64,000 nucleotides of DNA from Aspidiotus rigidus (GCA_035079385.1 JAVHKY010000012.1:6476501-6540500), one strand, 5' to 3'; counted from the first letter of the stretch, positions 37,916 through 48,459 are shown. A program made the numbers and translations. Notes: generated by a model not told the origin, from the letters alone.

Positions 37916-39253
37916 AAAACCTACACGGAGAGAAATGATTAGCAAAAAATACTGTGAAAAGTTACGGTAAAAAGGGGACAAAATTTGGCGTTAGTACAAA
38001 GTGATACACTTATCGCGGAAAAATTACCCAACTAGATGAGTAAATGCGTCTCTCAACATATTGGCGAGTTTTTACTAAACTGTTCAGCACATTGAACGAG
38101 CATGTTGTAGTAACATGTACACTACCGTAAAGGAATTTTCTCCTGTACCGTCAAGGTGATATATACCGTTGTTCTTGACATTCTTTTGTACCAAGACTTC
38201 AGGTATAATGAATTCTTTTATTTCAGTATTGACTACACTCTTGTTACCATTACTTTTTACCAAACTGTTTGGTAAAATAAACTCTATTATTTTGGCGTTT
38301 TTCACCACAATTTTTGCTGAATATTCCCGTGAATTTTAACAGAAAATATGAAAAACAGGTATTGTAATAATTACCTTAAATTCTCTGAGGTTTTTTCCTT
38401 ACAGTTATGTAATATTTCGTGCAATATTGTCCTGTATAATATAGAGGTTTAGGAGAAGCTTAAAAGTAGAAAAAAATATTTTGAAATTCGCCAACAAAAT
38501 CTGTCATTTATTAGGAAATTTCTTAAACAAGCAGGAATAGGTACAAAGTAAAGATTAGGTCGATAAAAATAGGCATTGTATAGAAAATGAATATTTACAA
38601 AGAACAATAACTTAATAATGCTTAAAATTAAAAATTTACAAGGAAATAAATTACCACATTTATTTTCGAACAAAAATTCGACCTTTCACAAAACTAATAC
38701 CTTTTCTTTGTAGTTCGACAATGGATGTCCTCTTCTAAGAATTTCGACAGCGATGAAGTTTGAACCTTATAACAGAAAATGAAATCAAATTCTAACTACC
38801 AATATATATTAGTTGCTTAGATTCATTATTGCACTCAATATAAGTATGCTTATTAATCCAATCCAAAAAGACAATCCAACGTTCTTAATATCCCGAGCAT
38901 AAGTTTTTTTTTCTTTTTTTTTTATAAACCGTTTATTAAAAAAAAAAAAAACATGAAGAAAATGCGGTTAATGAATAGGGCTTCGATCGAAGAGTCATTT
39001 CGCCCGATGATGTAACATAAATGTGAGGTAGAAGACAGGGAGAAGGAAGTGGATTAGATAGTGAGGGTAGGATCTGACAAACACGATTCTTTGAAGTGAA
39101 TATATTTTTCAAAACACAGGCGCCGAGCTAAAAGTACTTTCAGTTTAGACAGCAATATCACCATTTATTCGGCAACAATGAGCCGTAGAAAAAATTTGAA
39201 AATAGTCGTCAACATACAAATAATTATAAGTATCAGCATATTGCTTCCAGTGT

Positions 39254-39490
39254 ATGTGGTTTGAAAAACTATCTTACAGTTCAAGCAACAAAAGGTGGAA
39301 TGATCGCGATAAATTCAATTTTGTGACAATAACCAACCTAATACACGACAGAGGGGGAACGAAACGTGAATTTTTTTATTCCCTGAGACGAGAAATGATA
39401 AATTGGAAAACAAAATCACATTGTGTATTCGAGGTGATAAGAGCTACTGATGACAAGATTTTATCAATTTTAAACAATAATAATATGTAG
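39254..39490 (+). CDS. Unassigned open frame inside the possible element
   Basis: 78 codons preceded by an acceptor-like TTGCTTCCAG, starting MWFEKLSYSSSNKRWNDRDK and ending in an asparagine run. The composition is protein-like for AT-rich DNA, but no family is recognised and no other exon is linked to it. Confidence 0.25.
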   Translation: MWFEKLSYSSSNKRWNDRDKFNFVTITNLIHDRGGTKREFFYSLRREMINWKTKSHCVFEVIRATDDKILSILNNNNM

Positions 39491-40336
39491 GTACTTATAC
39501 CGGCCTACTTCTGGCACGCTCATTAAGAAATGAGAAGATTTCGCCTACTTTTCTAGGTTTAATCCCATGAGTGATTCAAGTGAAGCATAAGTAATAATCA
39601 TAATCCTTACCGGTTCCTTATAGGATGAAAAGCTGATTAAGGGTACGTTATAGGATGAAGGGATGACAGCAACGTTCGAATATTGAGGTGTGACGTTTGA
39701 TAGCGAAAATTCGTCGTAGGATACCTGGCGAGGTATTGCATTTGATAACGGTATTACCTAAGAAATTTAATAATCATTAAAAAAATAATAGGTAACGAAG
39801 TATCTCTAGGTTAGAATATATAGAAAACTAATATTATAGCACAGCTTGTTTCAAAAATCAATCATTTTATAGACACGGAGAAATGATAATCTGAATTCTC
39901 GTTACCTATAGTCGATCGAAAAAGCTTGAAATGTACCACTTTTTGATCGTTGATAACCAGAGTTCTACATAACTCAATGTCACGCGAGTTCTGAATTAAT
40001 TTCAGAACTGAATCACACTCATCTCACCCTTTGAAAAATTTTATGATATTTTCCATTTTGTGGACAGTAAATAATCCACTCGGAAGTATGCGCATGTTTT
40101 TTGTAAAGCCACCCTAAAAAAAAAACTACCTTGTTCAGAAACGCAGCATGGTATAATTTGGCGCTCCTATAATATGTACAGTTGCCTCATTTCAGGCAGA
40201 AATGACTTAGGTGGTTGACAAGAAAGTTTGAAAGATTATTCCGGAAAATGAACAAAGGTTACGTATTAGGATCCGATACTTCGTGCGCGAAAGGTGTAGT
40301 GTGATCATCGCGATCATTAGATATACTCGTACTTAC

Positions 40337-40656
40337 GCCAGATATGTCCGATGAACAGGATGAGGCAGAACTTTCAAGTGGCTGTCCAGACTCAGCACTA
40401 TTCGTAAAATTTGTGATACTTGGGTTCAACACCGTACTGGAAAAATTACTAATATCAGCTAAAAGTGGCTCTTGCGCATGCGGCTTGGCGGTGCACATCT
40501 GGATAATTGAGCGGAAACCTGAAATATTTCAAAATCCACGTTGTAATTGGAATTCTGAACTTTGACCCATGACTGAACACGTGCATGCAAAGAACTCACC
40601 GGACGTAATTGATGAAATGTAAGTCCTCGTACGGAATCTCCAGTAGAAGACATTAT
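40337..40656 (-). CDS. Two-exon gene fragment in the duplicated segment, copy 1
   Basis: Minus-strand exon 40656-40600 has acceptor TTGTCACCTAG and donor GTGAGT. Exon 40518-40337 has acceptor AAATATTTCAG and donor GTAAGT. They join in frame through a codon split 1+2 to give about 78 residues: NVFYWRFRTRTYISSITS, then FRSIIQMCTAKPHAQEPLLA, then a serine-, asparagine- and threonine-rich tail ending SSCSSDISG. Four consensus splice sites with compatible phases make it more than chance. A Met in the first exon is open in another frame but meets a stop in the second exon. No family is recognised and neighbouring exons are not found. Confidence 0.45.
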
Positions 40657-41168
40657 CTAGGTGACAAATAATAGAATCTTAATAAACGAAAGAATGAAAC
40701 ATGCGGATAGGTACGTCGATAGAATACTTACAAACCGAAAGACTGATCGAACCAAGCTGGACACAGGCACGCTCAACGTTGTGTTGCAGTCAATTTACAA
40801 TCACACAAATTAAAAAAATGAAACCAGAGAATGAAACTGAACTAAAGTAAGATGGTGGTGATTTTTTCATCCCTATTGTCCTGTCTCAGGAGAGTTCGCA
40901 ACAAACCTGTTTTAGTCGAGAAGTGACTTTGTTGCGCGAAGACTCCGAGAAGAGGAACGGTTGAAATTACCCACATGTACACTGAACGCGACTCGGCGAC
41001 AGTGCGCATTTGTGAACTGGTTTTTACACACCAATACAAAAAACCAGCTTCTTTTTTGCTCGACAGTTTAGTAATACGTGCTCAAAACATCCCTTACTTT
41101 TTGAATACCTTGTTGAGAATATTTCCCGCACAGTTTAGTAATTTATACGTAGCGCGTTTAATACTATA

Positions 41169-41622
41169 CAGTGGGTGCATGAGAAGTCGCACCAATGTAA
41201 AAGTCCCTATGGTGCGTCTTTGTGATGCACCAGCATACATAAGGACGTGTTATAGAGATGGTTGGAACACGGGTCACCGCACCAACGCGACATAAGCAAG
41301 TGAGCAACACTCGGTTTTCCTGTTAGGTTTTTTTTTTGTTACCGTGAGGATTTCACCATTCCTGAAATTTTTTTCTTCATCAGTTTTTTTTTTTTTTTTT
41401 ATCTATTGGCAGTTACAATTTTTTTTAGAACAACCCAACACGACGTTCGTTGCACGGAGAGGAGCTTACTTCCTTGTGTTGCTCACTTGCTCGTGTTGCA
41501 TGGTGCATTGACCCGTGTTCCAACCATCACTATAACACGTCGTTTATGTAGGTATGCTGGTGCATCACAAAGACGCACCATAGGGACTTTTACATTGGTG
41601 CGACTTCTCATGCACCACACTG
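41169..41622. mobile_element. Tc1/mariner-type MITE with ~145-bp terminal inverted repeats
   Basis: Starts CAGTGGGTGCATGAGAAG and ends CTTCTCATGCACCACACTG. The arms pair over about 145 bp (for example GTCGCACCAATGTAAAAGTC in both). It is flanked by TA on both sides. The paralogous segment at 47895 has a single TA at this exact point, so the 456 bp (element plus one TA) are absent there. TA duplication with CAGTG termini indicates the Tc1/mariner superfamily. No transposase is encoded. Confidence 0.95.
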
Positions 41623-41641
41623 TATGTTCTTTCAGTGTTAT

Positions 41642-42801
41642 TTTATTTTATTTATTTTTTTTTTTTTTCTTTATTTAACAAGCATTAAAGCAACACTAAT
41701 GGGCTATTTGCTTGATGTATAACATTATCAGTTAATTAGACAACTTATGTGAATATGGTAAAATGAATGATCTTATTTTAGATGTAGGTATATCATAAAT
41801 ACCTGTACATATTATAGCCATGAAAAGGAAAAAAGAAAAAATGTTTTAATAATAAATTGTAATGAAAAGTATAGGTGTTACAGGTTTTGTTCAGTTTGTC
41901 AGATGAGGAGGAAAATTTCGGCGTCAGTTAAGTATTGTATCAGTTGGTGAGTGAGTGAGGTGTCATTTGTTAGTGCTTGTATTCTGGAGTGGGGAATATT
42001 GTATGTGTTTCGTAGGGACGTTAGTTCAGTACATGTGAAAATATGATTTACGTCCATTGTGTCTAAGTGGCATATGTGGCATTCAGGCGGTTCGGAATTT
42101 GAAAAAAGATGTGAGTGGGTGAGACGTGTGTGGCCTATTCTGAGTCGTGTAAGAATGGATGTTTCTTTTCTGGATGATCTTGTTGAGATATTCTCTAAAG
42201 GATTATCTTTGATGGGGAGGAGTTTGTTGTTGGTTTGGTTGGACCAAAACTGAGACCATTTAGTGAGTATATAGGCGCGATGGTGATTTTTGATGTCTGA
42301 TGAAGGAATTTTCCATGAGAGTGATATTCGGCCGAGCTTTGTTGAATCCTTGGCCGCTTGGTCTACTTTGTCACTTCGTGATAAACCTATGTGTGCTGGG
42401 ACCCAGACTAGTGTGACGGATGATGAGGCTTGTGTTATGGCGTGGATGATGGCGTGTATTCTTTGGATGATCGGATTATTTGAGAAAATATTTTGTATTC
42501 CTGAAAATGATGATAGTGAATCAGTGAGTATTAGATAGTGGTTATTTTGTGTGAGGGTTGATATTTCCTGAAGACATCTGAGAATGGCGAAAAGTTCTGC
42601 TGTGAAAATTGACGCCATGTTGCGTATGCGAAATTTGAAAAGTGAATTATTGATCGAGAATGCTATGCCTGTTTTATTGTTAAGTCGTGATCCGTCAGTG
42701 AAGCAGTGAATATGTGATTTGTAGTTGTTAAGCAAGTTTTGCACCTCTGTTTGGAGTTCTTTGTTTGGGGTAGATGAAGAGAATTTAGTAAGTTCGTCGT
42801 C
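41642..42801 (-). mobile_element. 5'-truncated LINE with RNase H, recent insertion
   Basis: The paralogous copy reads GTGTTAT directly followed by GATTATTTTT near 47911-47925, so the 1160 bp between these points in copy 1 are an insertion. The left end is T-rich (41641-41680), which is the poly-A tail of a minus-strand element. The interior is the 3' end of a non-LTR retrotransposon. No clear target duplication is visible; the junction looks blunt. Confidence 0.93.
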
Positions 42802-42828
42802 GATTATTTTTACTGAACCAGTAGGCAT
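41899..42828 (-). CDS. RNase H and C-terminal part of LINE ORF2 (I/R1/Jockey-like)
   Basis: The 309-codon frame is uninterrupted. Near residue 44 is CFTDGSRLNN and near residue 78 is TAELFAILR. TDSLSSFSG follows near residue 103, and WVPAHIGLSRSDKVDQAAKD near residue 142. Together these are the catalytic D-E-D-D set of RNase H1-type domains. The C-terminal part has CHICHLDTMDVNHIFTC, the cysteine/histidine motif seen after RNase H in I-, R1- and Jockey-related LINEs. The first nine or so codons, MPTGSVKII, come from the host segment and not the LINE, since they lie beyond the junction at 42801. Endonuclease and RT are missing. The unbroken frame fits a young insertion. Confidence 0.9.
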   Translation of the reverse strand: MPTGSVKIIDDELTKFSSSTPNKELQTEVQNLLNNYKSHIHCFTDGSRLNNKTGIAFSINNSLFKFRIRNMASIFTAELFAILRCLQEISTLTQNNHYLILTDSLSSFSGIQNIFSNNPIIQRIHAIIHAITQASSSVTLVWVPAHIGLSRSDKVDQAAKDSTKLGRISLSWKIPSSDIKNHHRAYILTKWSQFWSNQTNNKLLPIKDNPLENISTRSSRKETSILTRLRIGHTRLTHSHLFSNSEPPECHICHLDTMDVNHIFTCTELTSLRNTYNIPHSRIQALTNDTSLTHQLIQYLTDAEIFLLI

Positions 42829-43312
42829 TTTTTATTTAATTGTCAGTCATTATTTAATTAACTGTTAAGATTCATTCTCCGAACCAATTTGAGGAATATC
42901 TTCTGCACTAATTCTGGAATTTTTGACGGTACACTGAATAGTTTAAAATCTGAAATCAACTGTGCAATTTTTTCTGAATAAATAAGCAAATTTTACTAGT
43001 TCATTTTGCTGAAAGTTCTAAATTGTTGGGAAAAAAGATACCATAATTCCAAATTGCAGTTACTGTTGGGTACCGGTAATTAGTAATAAAAATGTAGTAT
43101 TTTAAACCGAAAGTAACAGTAGAAGATCACTAAATTTTGGTAAGAAGCGCTTCAGTAACAGGAGAAACTCCAAAAAGAGTTTGTAATGTATACTCTTCCT
43201 TTTTCTCCGTGTACCCAACGAAGTCTTTAATTACTATAATATACTGTAAGTATTACAAAATAAAATCATTATTCCAAAACTGAAAACACTATGTTTTGAA
43301 AATATGAATATT

Positions 43313-44535
43313 CTAAGCAAAATCGGTTAGTGGTATATGTGGGTCCACCATGTTTGCGACGTTTATTACACACTTTTTTTCGGACGGAGATAAGCACGAT
43401 CCACATAAAGAAACAAAATCTGAAGCGTTAGCCCGCATTCGTATCTTCGATGATAAGGAAATGTCCTTCAGTTTCTTGAAACTGTTTAAGCACAAATTGG
43501 CAATGAATTTGGAGTTCCAGTTTTTCGGGAACATCTTTCTAAACCGAAGTACGAAAGGATCGGTAGGATACTTTTCTAAGAATACCCAGATAGCATTATT
43601 CTCCGTTACCATCGATTCATTGAACCGTTTTTTCGAGTTGATGTATTGTTTCGCTTGATCGACGAAAGCTTTAAGGATACTCATCCCTAATTCCGCAAAT
43701 GCTGTTTCCTTGAAGCTATCCTAAAAATACATAACACCATCTTACAATACACATCAAATACATCAAGTAGGTAGTTGCTCTTCCTAAATTTTTTCCCTCT
43801 CATAATACGGTATGTCACGAAAATTACGACTTCCTTTCACCCAATTAATACCCATTCCGGAAATTCAATATTACAGCTTACTTTCTCTGCTTCTGCCTTG
43901 ACAGCACGATCGCGCTGCTCATCTTTCTTCAACAAGATACATTTATGAAAAAGTAAAAACTCTCGAATGAATTTTTTCTCTCGTAATACGGTATGTCACG
44001 AAAATTACGACTTCCTTTCGCCCAATTAGCATTCTAGACTGGTCTGCTCAGGTACACAGACTCAGTTTCAAGTTTTCCTTGTTTTACTCGAGGAATTTTA
44101 CGTCCTCATCACGAATTTCAAATAATCTATCTGCCAGAGTGACTAAATTTTTTCCTTTCCTTTTTAAACTGTGATTCGACTGACAAAAAGTGGGATACAA
44201 ATTTTGGCTTACCTTCTGTTCATTAGCCCTTACGGCATCAGCTTCAGCTTTTATGGAACGTTCACGCTGTTCTTCGCGTTCGTAAATCAGCTTTCTGGCT
44301 ACTGTCTTCTCTCGTGGACTCGGATTGTCAATGTTCTCTTTAGCGAAATATTTCTCAACTTCCTATAGGTATTACATTCAAGTCAAATGCTAAGGTATTG
44401 CAGAATTTGAATCATATGTTAGCTATTGACATTTGTGCCTACTTCTGCTATGAATTGAGGAGAAATTGTGGCAGACAGCACTACTTTCAAAAGTAGTAGT
44501 AACTTGAAATATACAGACAGCATTGTCTTGTCCAT
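43313..44535 (-). CDS. Four-exon gene for a predicted secreted protein, unknown family
   Basis: Minus-strand exons are 44535-44443, 44362-44213, 43926-43882 and 43720-43313. All introns are phase 0 and are 80, 286 and 161 bp long. Donors are GTAGGC (weak), GTAAGC and GTAAGC; acceptors are CCTATAG, TTGAAG and TTTTTAG. The product would be 231 residues. It starts MDKTMLSVYFKLLLLLKVVL, a signal peptide probably cut after SATIS. A highly charged helical part follows (KLIYEREEQRERSIKAEADA, then the 15-codon exon KDEQRDRAVKAEAEK). The C-terminal part has cysteines in LCLNSF and SLCGSCLSPSEKKC. Exons 2 and 3 end in related peptides, and the introns after them share a ~55-bp repeat, suggesting exon duplication. 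I do not recognise it. Short symmetric exons with a signal peptide recall rapidly evolving secreted effector or salivary genes, but that is inference. The first exon is the least certain. Confidence 0.6.
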
Positions 44536-44948
44536 TGTAAGATTGAAATGGCCCACAAGTAAACTTACACAGTCGAATCTCGCGATAATGGTGTTGAACC
44601 TCTCAAGTAATGTATAGTTAGAATGTAAAATTGTAGAAAGACCATCACGGGCTAGAATTATCAAGATTAATCTGTAGTAAAAATTCTACCATCAGATAAA
44701 AATCTTTTCAGTTTTTCAATTATAGCGTTCTCGGTTGAGTGCCTTTCATAATCAAGACTTTTAATTAATGAATCAGTAGATTAGGAGGGTACGCTTATTG
44801 AGCTAAATTAGATAATGGCTGGCATTAGAGGACAGATAATTTTCAATTTAATTTTTTCTTCTAATATTGTGATTGTACTATTTTTTCCTAGGTTTTTGTT
44901 TATATTTTTTGACAACGACTACATTCGTGGAGAACTCATTATCAGGGC

Positions 44949-45574
44949 TCACACAGTCACACATCTATACACACTGGTATCATTCAAATTCAGATTTTTA
45001 TGGAGAGTACATTATCAACGTTGAGATGGACTCGTTCATTAAATTTTACCATTTCATTTTCCCCTTTATACCAAGTCTTATAATCTGGAAATTGTTGCTC
45101 ATTATAAACGCATTTAAGGATAATGTTAGTGCCTTCCTCTACAACTAAAGTTTTTACCCAATATTTTAAGACATATGGATCAGGGAAGTACTTTATAATG
45201 GGTAAGTCATCATCAGGAGGATATTTGTCCACATATATAGTTCTGTTAAGTATTTTTGAGACAGAATATCCTGTGTGAATCTCACATTCATACATTTTTC
45301 CTCCACATTCTTTGTCTTTTGGTAATTTTAAAAATTAGGCTATATCTATTCTTTTAGGTGAGAAAGAGTTTAAATATGCCACATGATCGGGTTTGAATAA
45401 GTAATTACTCTCAATCCATTGTACTTGAGTCAACAATTCTTGATCATTAAATGACACATTACACCATAAAGTAACAGTCTGTTTCTCCACATTTTTATCA
45501 GTCTGTATGAATATACTATCTTGTTTTGAAAAGCTGAAGAAAACTAAAAGAAGATATAATTTCAGAATCCACAT
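44949..45574 (-). pseudogene. Secreted two-Ig-domain protein, broken by one stop and one frameshift
   Basis: The minus-strand frame starts at 45574 with MWILKLYLLLVFFSFSKQDS, a signal peptide. Ig domain 1 has its first cysteine in VTLWCNVSF, a tryptophan in QVQWIES and its second cysteine in KMYECE. Ig domain 2 has ILKCVYN, KTWYKGE and, after a shift, NDTSVYRCVTV. A TAA at 45337-45335 interrupts domain 1 in the same frame: the downstream ATG at 45295 is exactly in register. Near 45000 one missing base moves the frame just before the 'DTSVYRC' strand. The spacing of Cys-Trp-Tyr-x-Cys is right in both domains, so the gene was real. The type recalls growth-factor-receptor ectodomains or secreted Ig decoys. 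Two lesions may be true decay or assembly errors. Confidence 0.7.
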
Positions 45575-45639
45575 TTATATAGAAAAAATTTTAATGAACA
45601 ACAACCCCTGTCAGTAAAATGGCTCGTTTTTCTACGGCG

Positions 45640-46330
45640 TTTCACAGCGTACCTTGGAAAAATTCGCGGCAGAAGAGAGCTGACCGAAGAAACTGCCACC
45701 GTTCGCGGTAGAATAAAGTCGCTGTTCCAGTTGTGCAACAGATGAATAGGGCAGAATCTTGTCGCAGCTGAACGCGTCTTATGCTAATACTGCGGGATTC
45801 CGCCGTAGAATTTGACATTCTGCTACCCGGCAGAAACTGCAGATTCAAGTATCTGCTTCATATCGTGGTGAAATAAATACCGCTGCTAAACGCACTAGGA
45901 TGGAATCTGCATTGTTCTGGTGCGAATTTTTCGTCCGTCGCTGAACGCAGGATTTTTTAAACGCTACGTTCTACGGCTGAAAAAAAATTCGCTAACACGC
46001 CGTGTAACAAAATTAGCAGCGTTATGGTACCGAATTTGTATTCTGTTGCTGAACGCTAGATTTTTTAAACGCTGCGTTTCGCAGCTGGGAAAAATGCCTT
46101 AATACGCTGTGATATAATCTGTAGCGTTCTGGCGCCGAATTTGCATTCTGTTGCTGAACGCCGAACATTTTGACCACTACGTTCAGCAACTGAAGAGGAA
46201 TTCGCGAATACGCCTTACAATTTGCAGCGTTTAGGTACAGAATTCCGATTCTGTTTCTGACCGCGTCGATTATTTTAACCGTTACGTCTTACTGCTGAAG
46301 AAAAATTCTGCTTCACCTCTACACTGTCTC
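45640..46330. repeat. Tandem repeat, about 105-bp unit
   Basis: CTGAACGC or a close variant starts units at 45941, 46049, 46154 and 46257, spaced 108, 105 and 103 bp. Each carries TTTTTTAAACGCTACGTTC, AATTCGCTAACACGC, TGTAGCGTT and TGGTACCGAATTTG. More diverged units extend left to about 45640. It lies directly upstream of the Ig pseudogene. Confidence 0.85.
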
Positions 46331-47003
46331 AAGTGAAGGACAATTTTGAGTAGGGATAATTTAGAGGAACCAATAAGTACCAATTCAGGGAGGGCGGGAT
46401 ACCAACAGGCCATCTATTACCAGCTTAGTGATGAAGGACCAAGTTTTCTCAACGTACGATATATAGTGATTGTAATGCAATTCTTCCTGATACAATATGC
46501 AAGCCATTTTAATGTTACATTTTTGACTTTATGTTAGGGACGTGGAAATCTGATCGCGACATGGAAACATATGCATTACTCTTTAAGTGGATCTTGCCGA
46601 TGGCTGTCCTGGGAAGGCTTTCTCGTATAGGTATACAAATAGGCTTTGGTCAACATCCTGTTGTAGGTAACAGCTACCTAACGTACTAAAGTGTCCCTAC
46701 TAGTTCGCGTGATACACTTACTGTTTCTGCAATTTACAATGTTACTCGTGACTTCCTATGCGGTGTCTTCAGATTTTTCAAAGGGCTGTGTACAAACTTT
46801 TCAAAAGCGTAAAGTATACGCCGTATATGAATTTGTGACTGCTCAACCGCTATGAATGTTCGAGAAGAATGACAGGAGAACGTTTTTCAATCGCGCTTAG
46901 CATGGGTATTTGAGATACGGCAACCCCGGCAACCGAAGAAGCTCTAATTAGCGTAATTACATTGACCGCACATTTGTTTCGTAGTCAGCTGGCCAGCGAA
47001 AGA
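46331..47003. other. No gene recognised
   Basis: Spacer between the ~105-bp repeat array and duplicated copy 2, with no exon or terminus seen. Confidence 0.5.
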
Positions 47004-48320
47004 ATACTTCGTGCGCGAAAGGTGTAGTGTGATCATCGCGATCATTAGATATACTCGTACTTACGCCAGATATGTCCGATGAACAGGATGAGGCAGAACT
47101 TTCAAGTGGCTGTCCAGACTCAGCACTATTTGTAAAATTTGTGATACTTGGGTTCAACACCGTACTGGAAAAATTACTAATATCAGCTAAAAGTGGCTCT
47201 TGCGCATGCGGCTTGGCGGTGCACATCTGGATAATTGAGCGGAAACCTGAAATATTTCAAAATCCACGTTGTAATTGGAATTCTGAACTTTGACCCATGA
47301 CTGAACACGTGCATGCAAAGAACTCACCGGACGTAATTGATGAAATGTAAGTCCTCGTACGGAATCTCCAGTAGAAGACATTATCTAGGTGACAAATAAT
47401 AGAATCTTAATAAACGAAAGAATGAAACATGCGGATAGGTACGTCGATAGAATACTTACAAACCGAAAGACTGATCGAACCAAGCTGGACACAGGCACGC
47501 TCAACGTTGTGTTGCAGTCAATTTACAATCACACAAATTAAAAAAATGAAACCAGAGAATGAAACTGAACTAAAGTAAGATGGTGGTGATTTTTTCATCC
47601 CTATTGTCCTGTCTCAGGAGAGTTCGCAACAAACCTGTTTTAGTCGAGAAGTGACTTTGTTGCGCGAAGACTCCGAGAAGAGGAACGGTTGAAATTACCC
47701 ACATGTACACTGAACGCGACACGGCGACAGTGCGCATTTGTGAACTGGTTTTTACACACCAATACAAAAAACCAGCTTCTTTTTTGCTCGACAGTTTAGT
47801 AATACGTGCTCAAAACATCCCTTACTTTTTGAATACCTTGTTGAGAATATTTCCCGCACAGTTTAGTAATTTATATGTAGCGTGTTTAATACTATATGTT
47901 CTTTCAGTGTTATGATTATTTTTACTGAACCAGTAGGCATTTTTTACTTAATTGTCAGTCATTATTTAATTAACTGTTAAGATTCATTCTCCGAACCAAT
48001 TTGAGGAACATCTTCTGCACTAATTCTGGAATTTTTGACGGTACACTGAATAGTTTAAAATCTGAAATCAACTGTGCAATTTTTTCTGAATAAATAAGCA
48101 AATTTTACTAGTTCATTTTGCTGAAAGTTCTAAATTGTTGGGAAAAAAGATACCATAATTCCAAATTGCAATTACTGTTGGGTAATTAGTAATAAAAATG
48201 TAGTATTTTAAACCGAAAGTAACAGTAGAAGATCACCAAATTTTGGTAAGAAGCGCTTCAGTAACAGGAGAAACTCCAAAAAGAGTTTGTAATGTATACT
48301 CTTCCTTTTTCTCCGTGTAC
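47004..48320. repeat. Duplicated segment, copy 2 (uninterrupted)
   Basis: Matches 40276-43214 at a constant offset of 6728 bp until the MITE site, with about 99 percent identity by eye. It lacks both insertions and so shows the ancestral arrangement. Its left flank (GGCCAGCGAAAGA) and right flank (GAGGATAGATC) differ from copy 1. Confidence 0.95.
47065..47384 (-). CDS. Two-exon gene fragment in the duplicated segment, copy 2
   Basis: Exons 47384-47328 and 47246-47065 correspond to those in copy 1 with all four splice sites kept and the same ~78-residue product. If the last donor is not used, the frame reads on into copy-specific sequence, ending FFRWPADYETNVRSM here and SDPNT in copy 1. Function unknown. 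Confidence 0.42.
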
Positions 48321-48459
48321 GAGGATAGATCAAAGTTTGTAGGTTTACGCTAGGTATGTCCAACGTTTTCCGATAATGCGTTTTCGAACGATAAGGAAGT
48401 AGGAGAAAAGAGAGTTTAGCATAAAAAAAAATCTTTCGCAATAGATCAATTTTCCTGTA

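Larger units (their letters stand above)
37922..43213. mobile_element. Possible DNA transposon bounded by TACACGGAG termini
   Basis: TACACGGAGAGAAA at 37922 and TTTTTCTCCGTGTA ending at 43213 are mirror images over 9 bp. The second duplicated copy stops at the same right terminus (48319), which supports it as a true end. Subterminal ACYGTTAC/GTAACAG-like motifs recur near both ends. If correct, the element is about 3.7 kb once the inserted MITE and LINE are subtracted. No transposase was recognised, and only the right end is confirmed by two copies. Confidence 0.35.
40276..43214. repeat. Duplicated segment, copy 1 (with two later insertions)
   Basis: From ATACTTCGTGCGCG at 40276 to CTCCGTGTAC at 43214 the sequence matches 47004-48320 base for base apart from a few substitutions, a 7-bp indel (near 43070) and two large insertions described separately. 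Flanks differ outside both limits, so this is a transposed or segmentally duplicated unit. Confidence 0.95.

Noticed and set aside
42059..42538. Plus-strand frames opposite the LINE
   Set aside because: Antisense shadows of the RNase H coding frame.
44171..44368. Plus-strand frame with hydrophobic peptide
   Set aside because: It is the antisense shadow of the exon at 44362-44213 on the minus strand.
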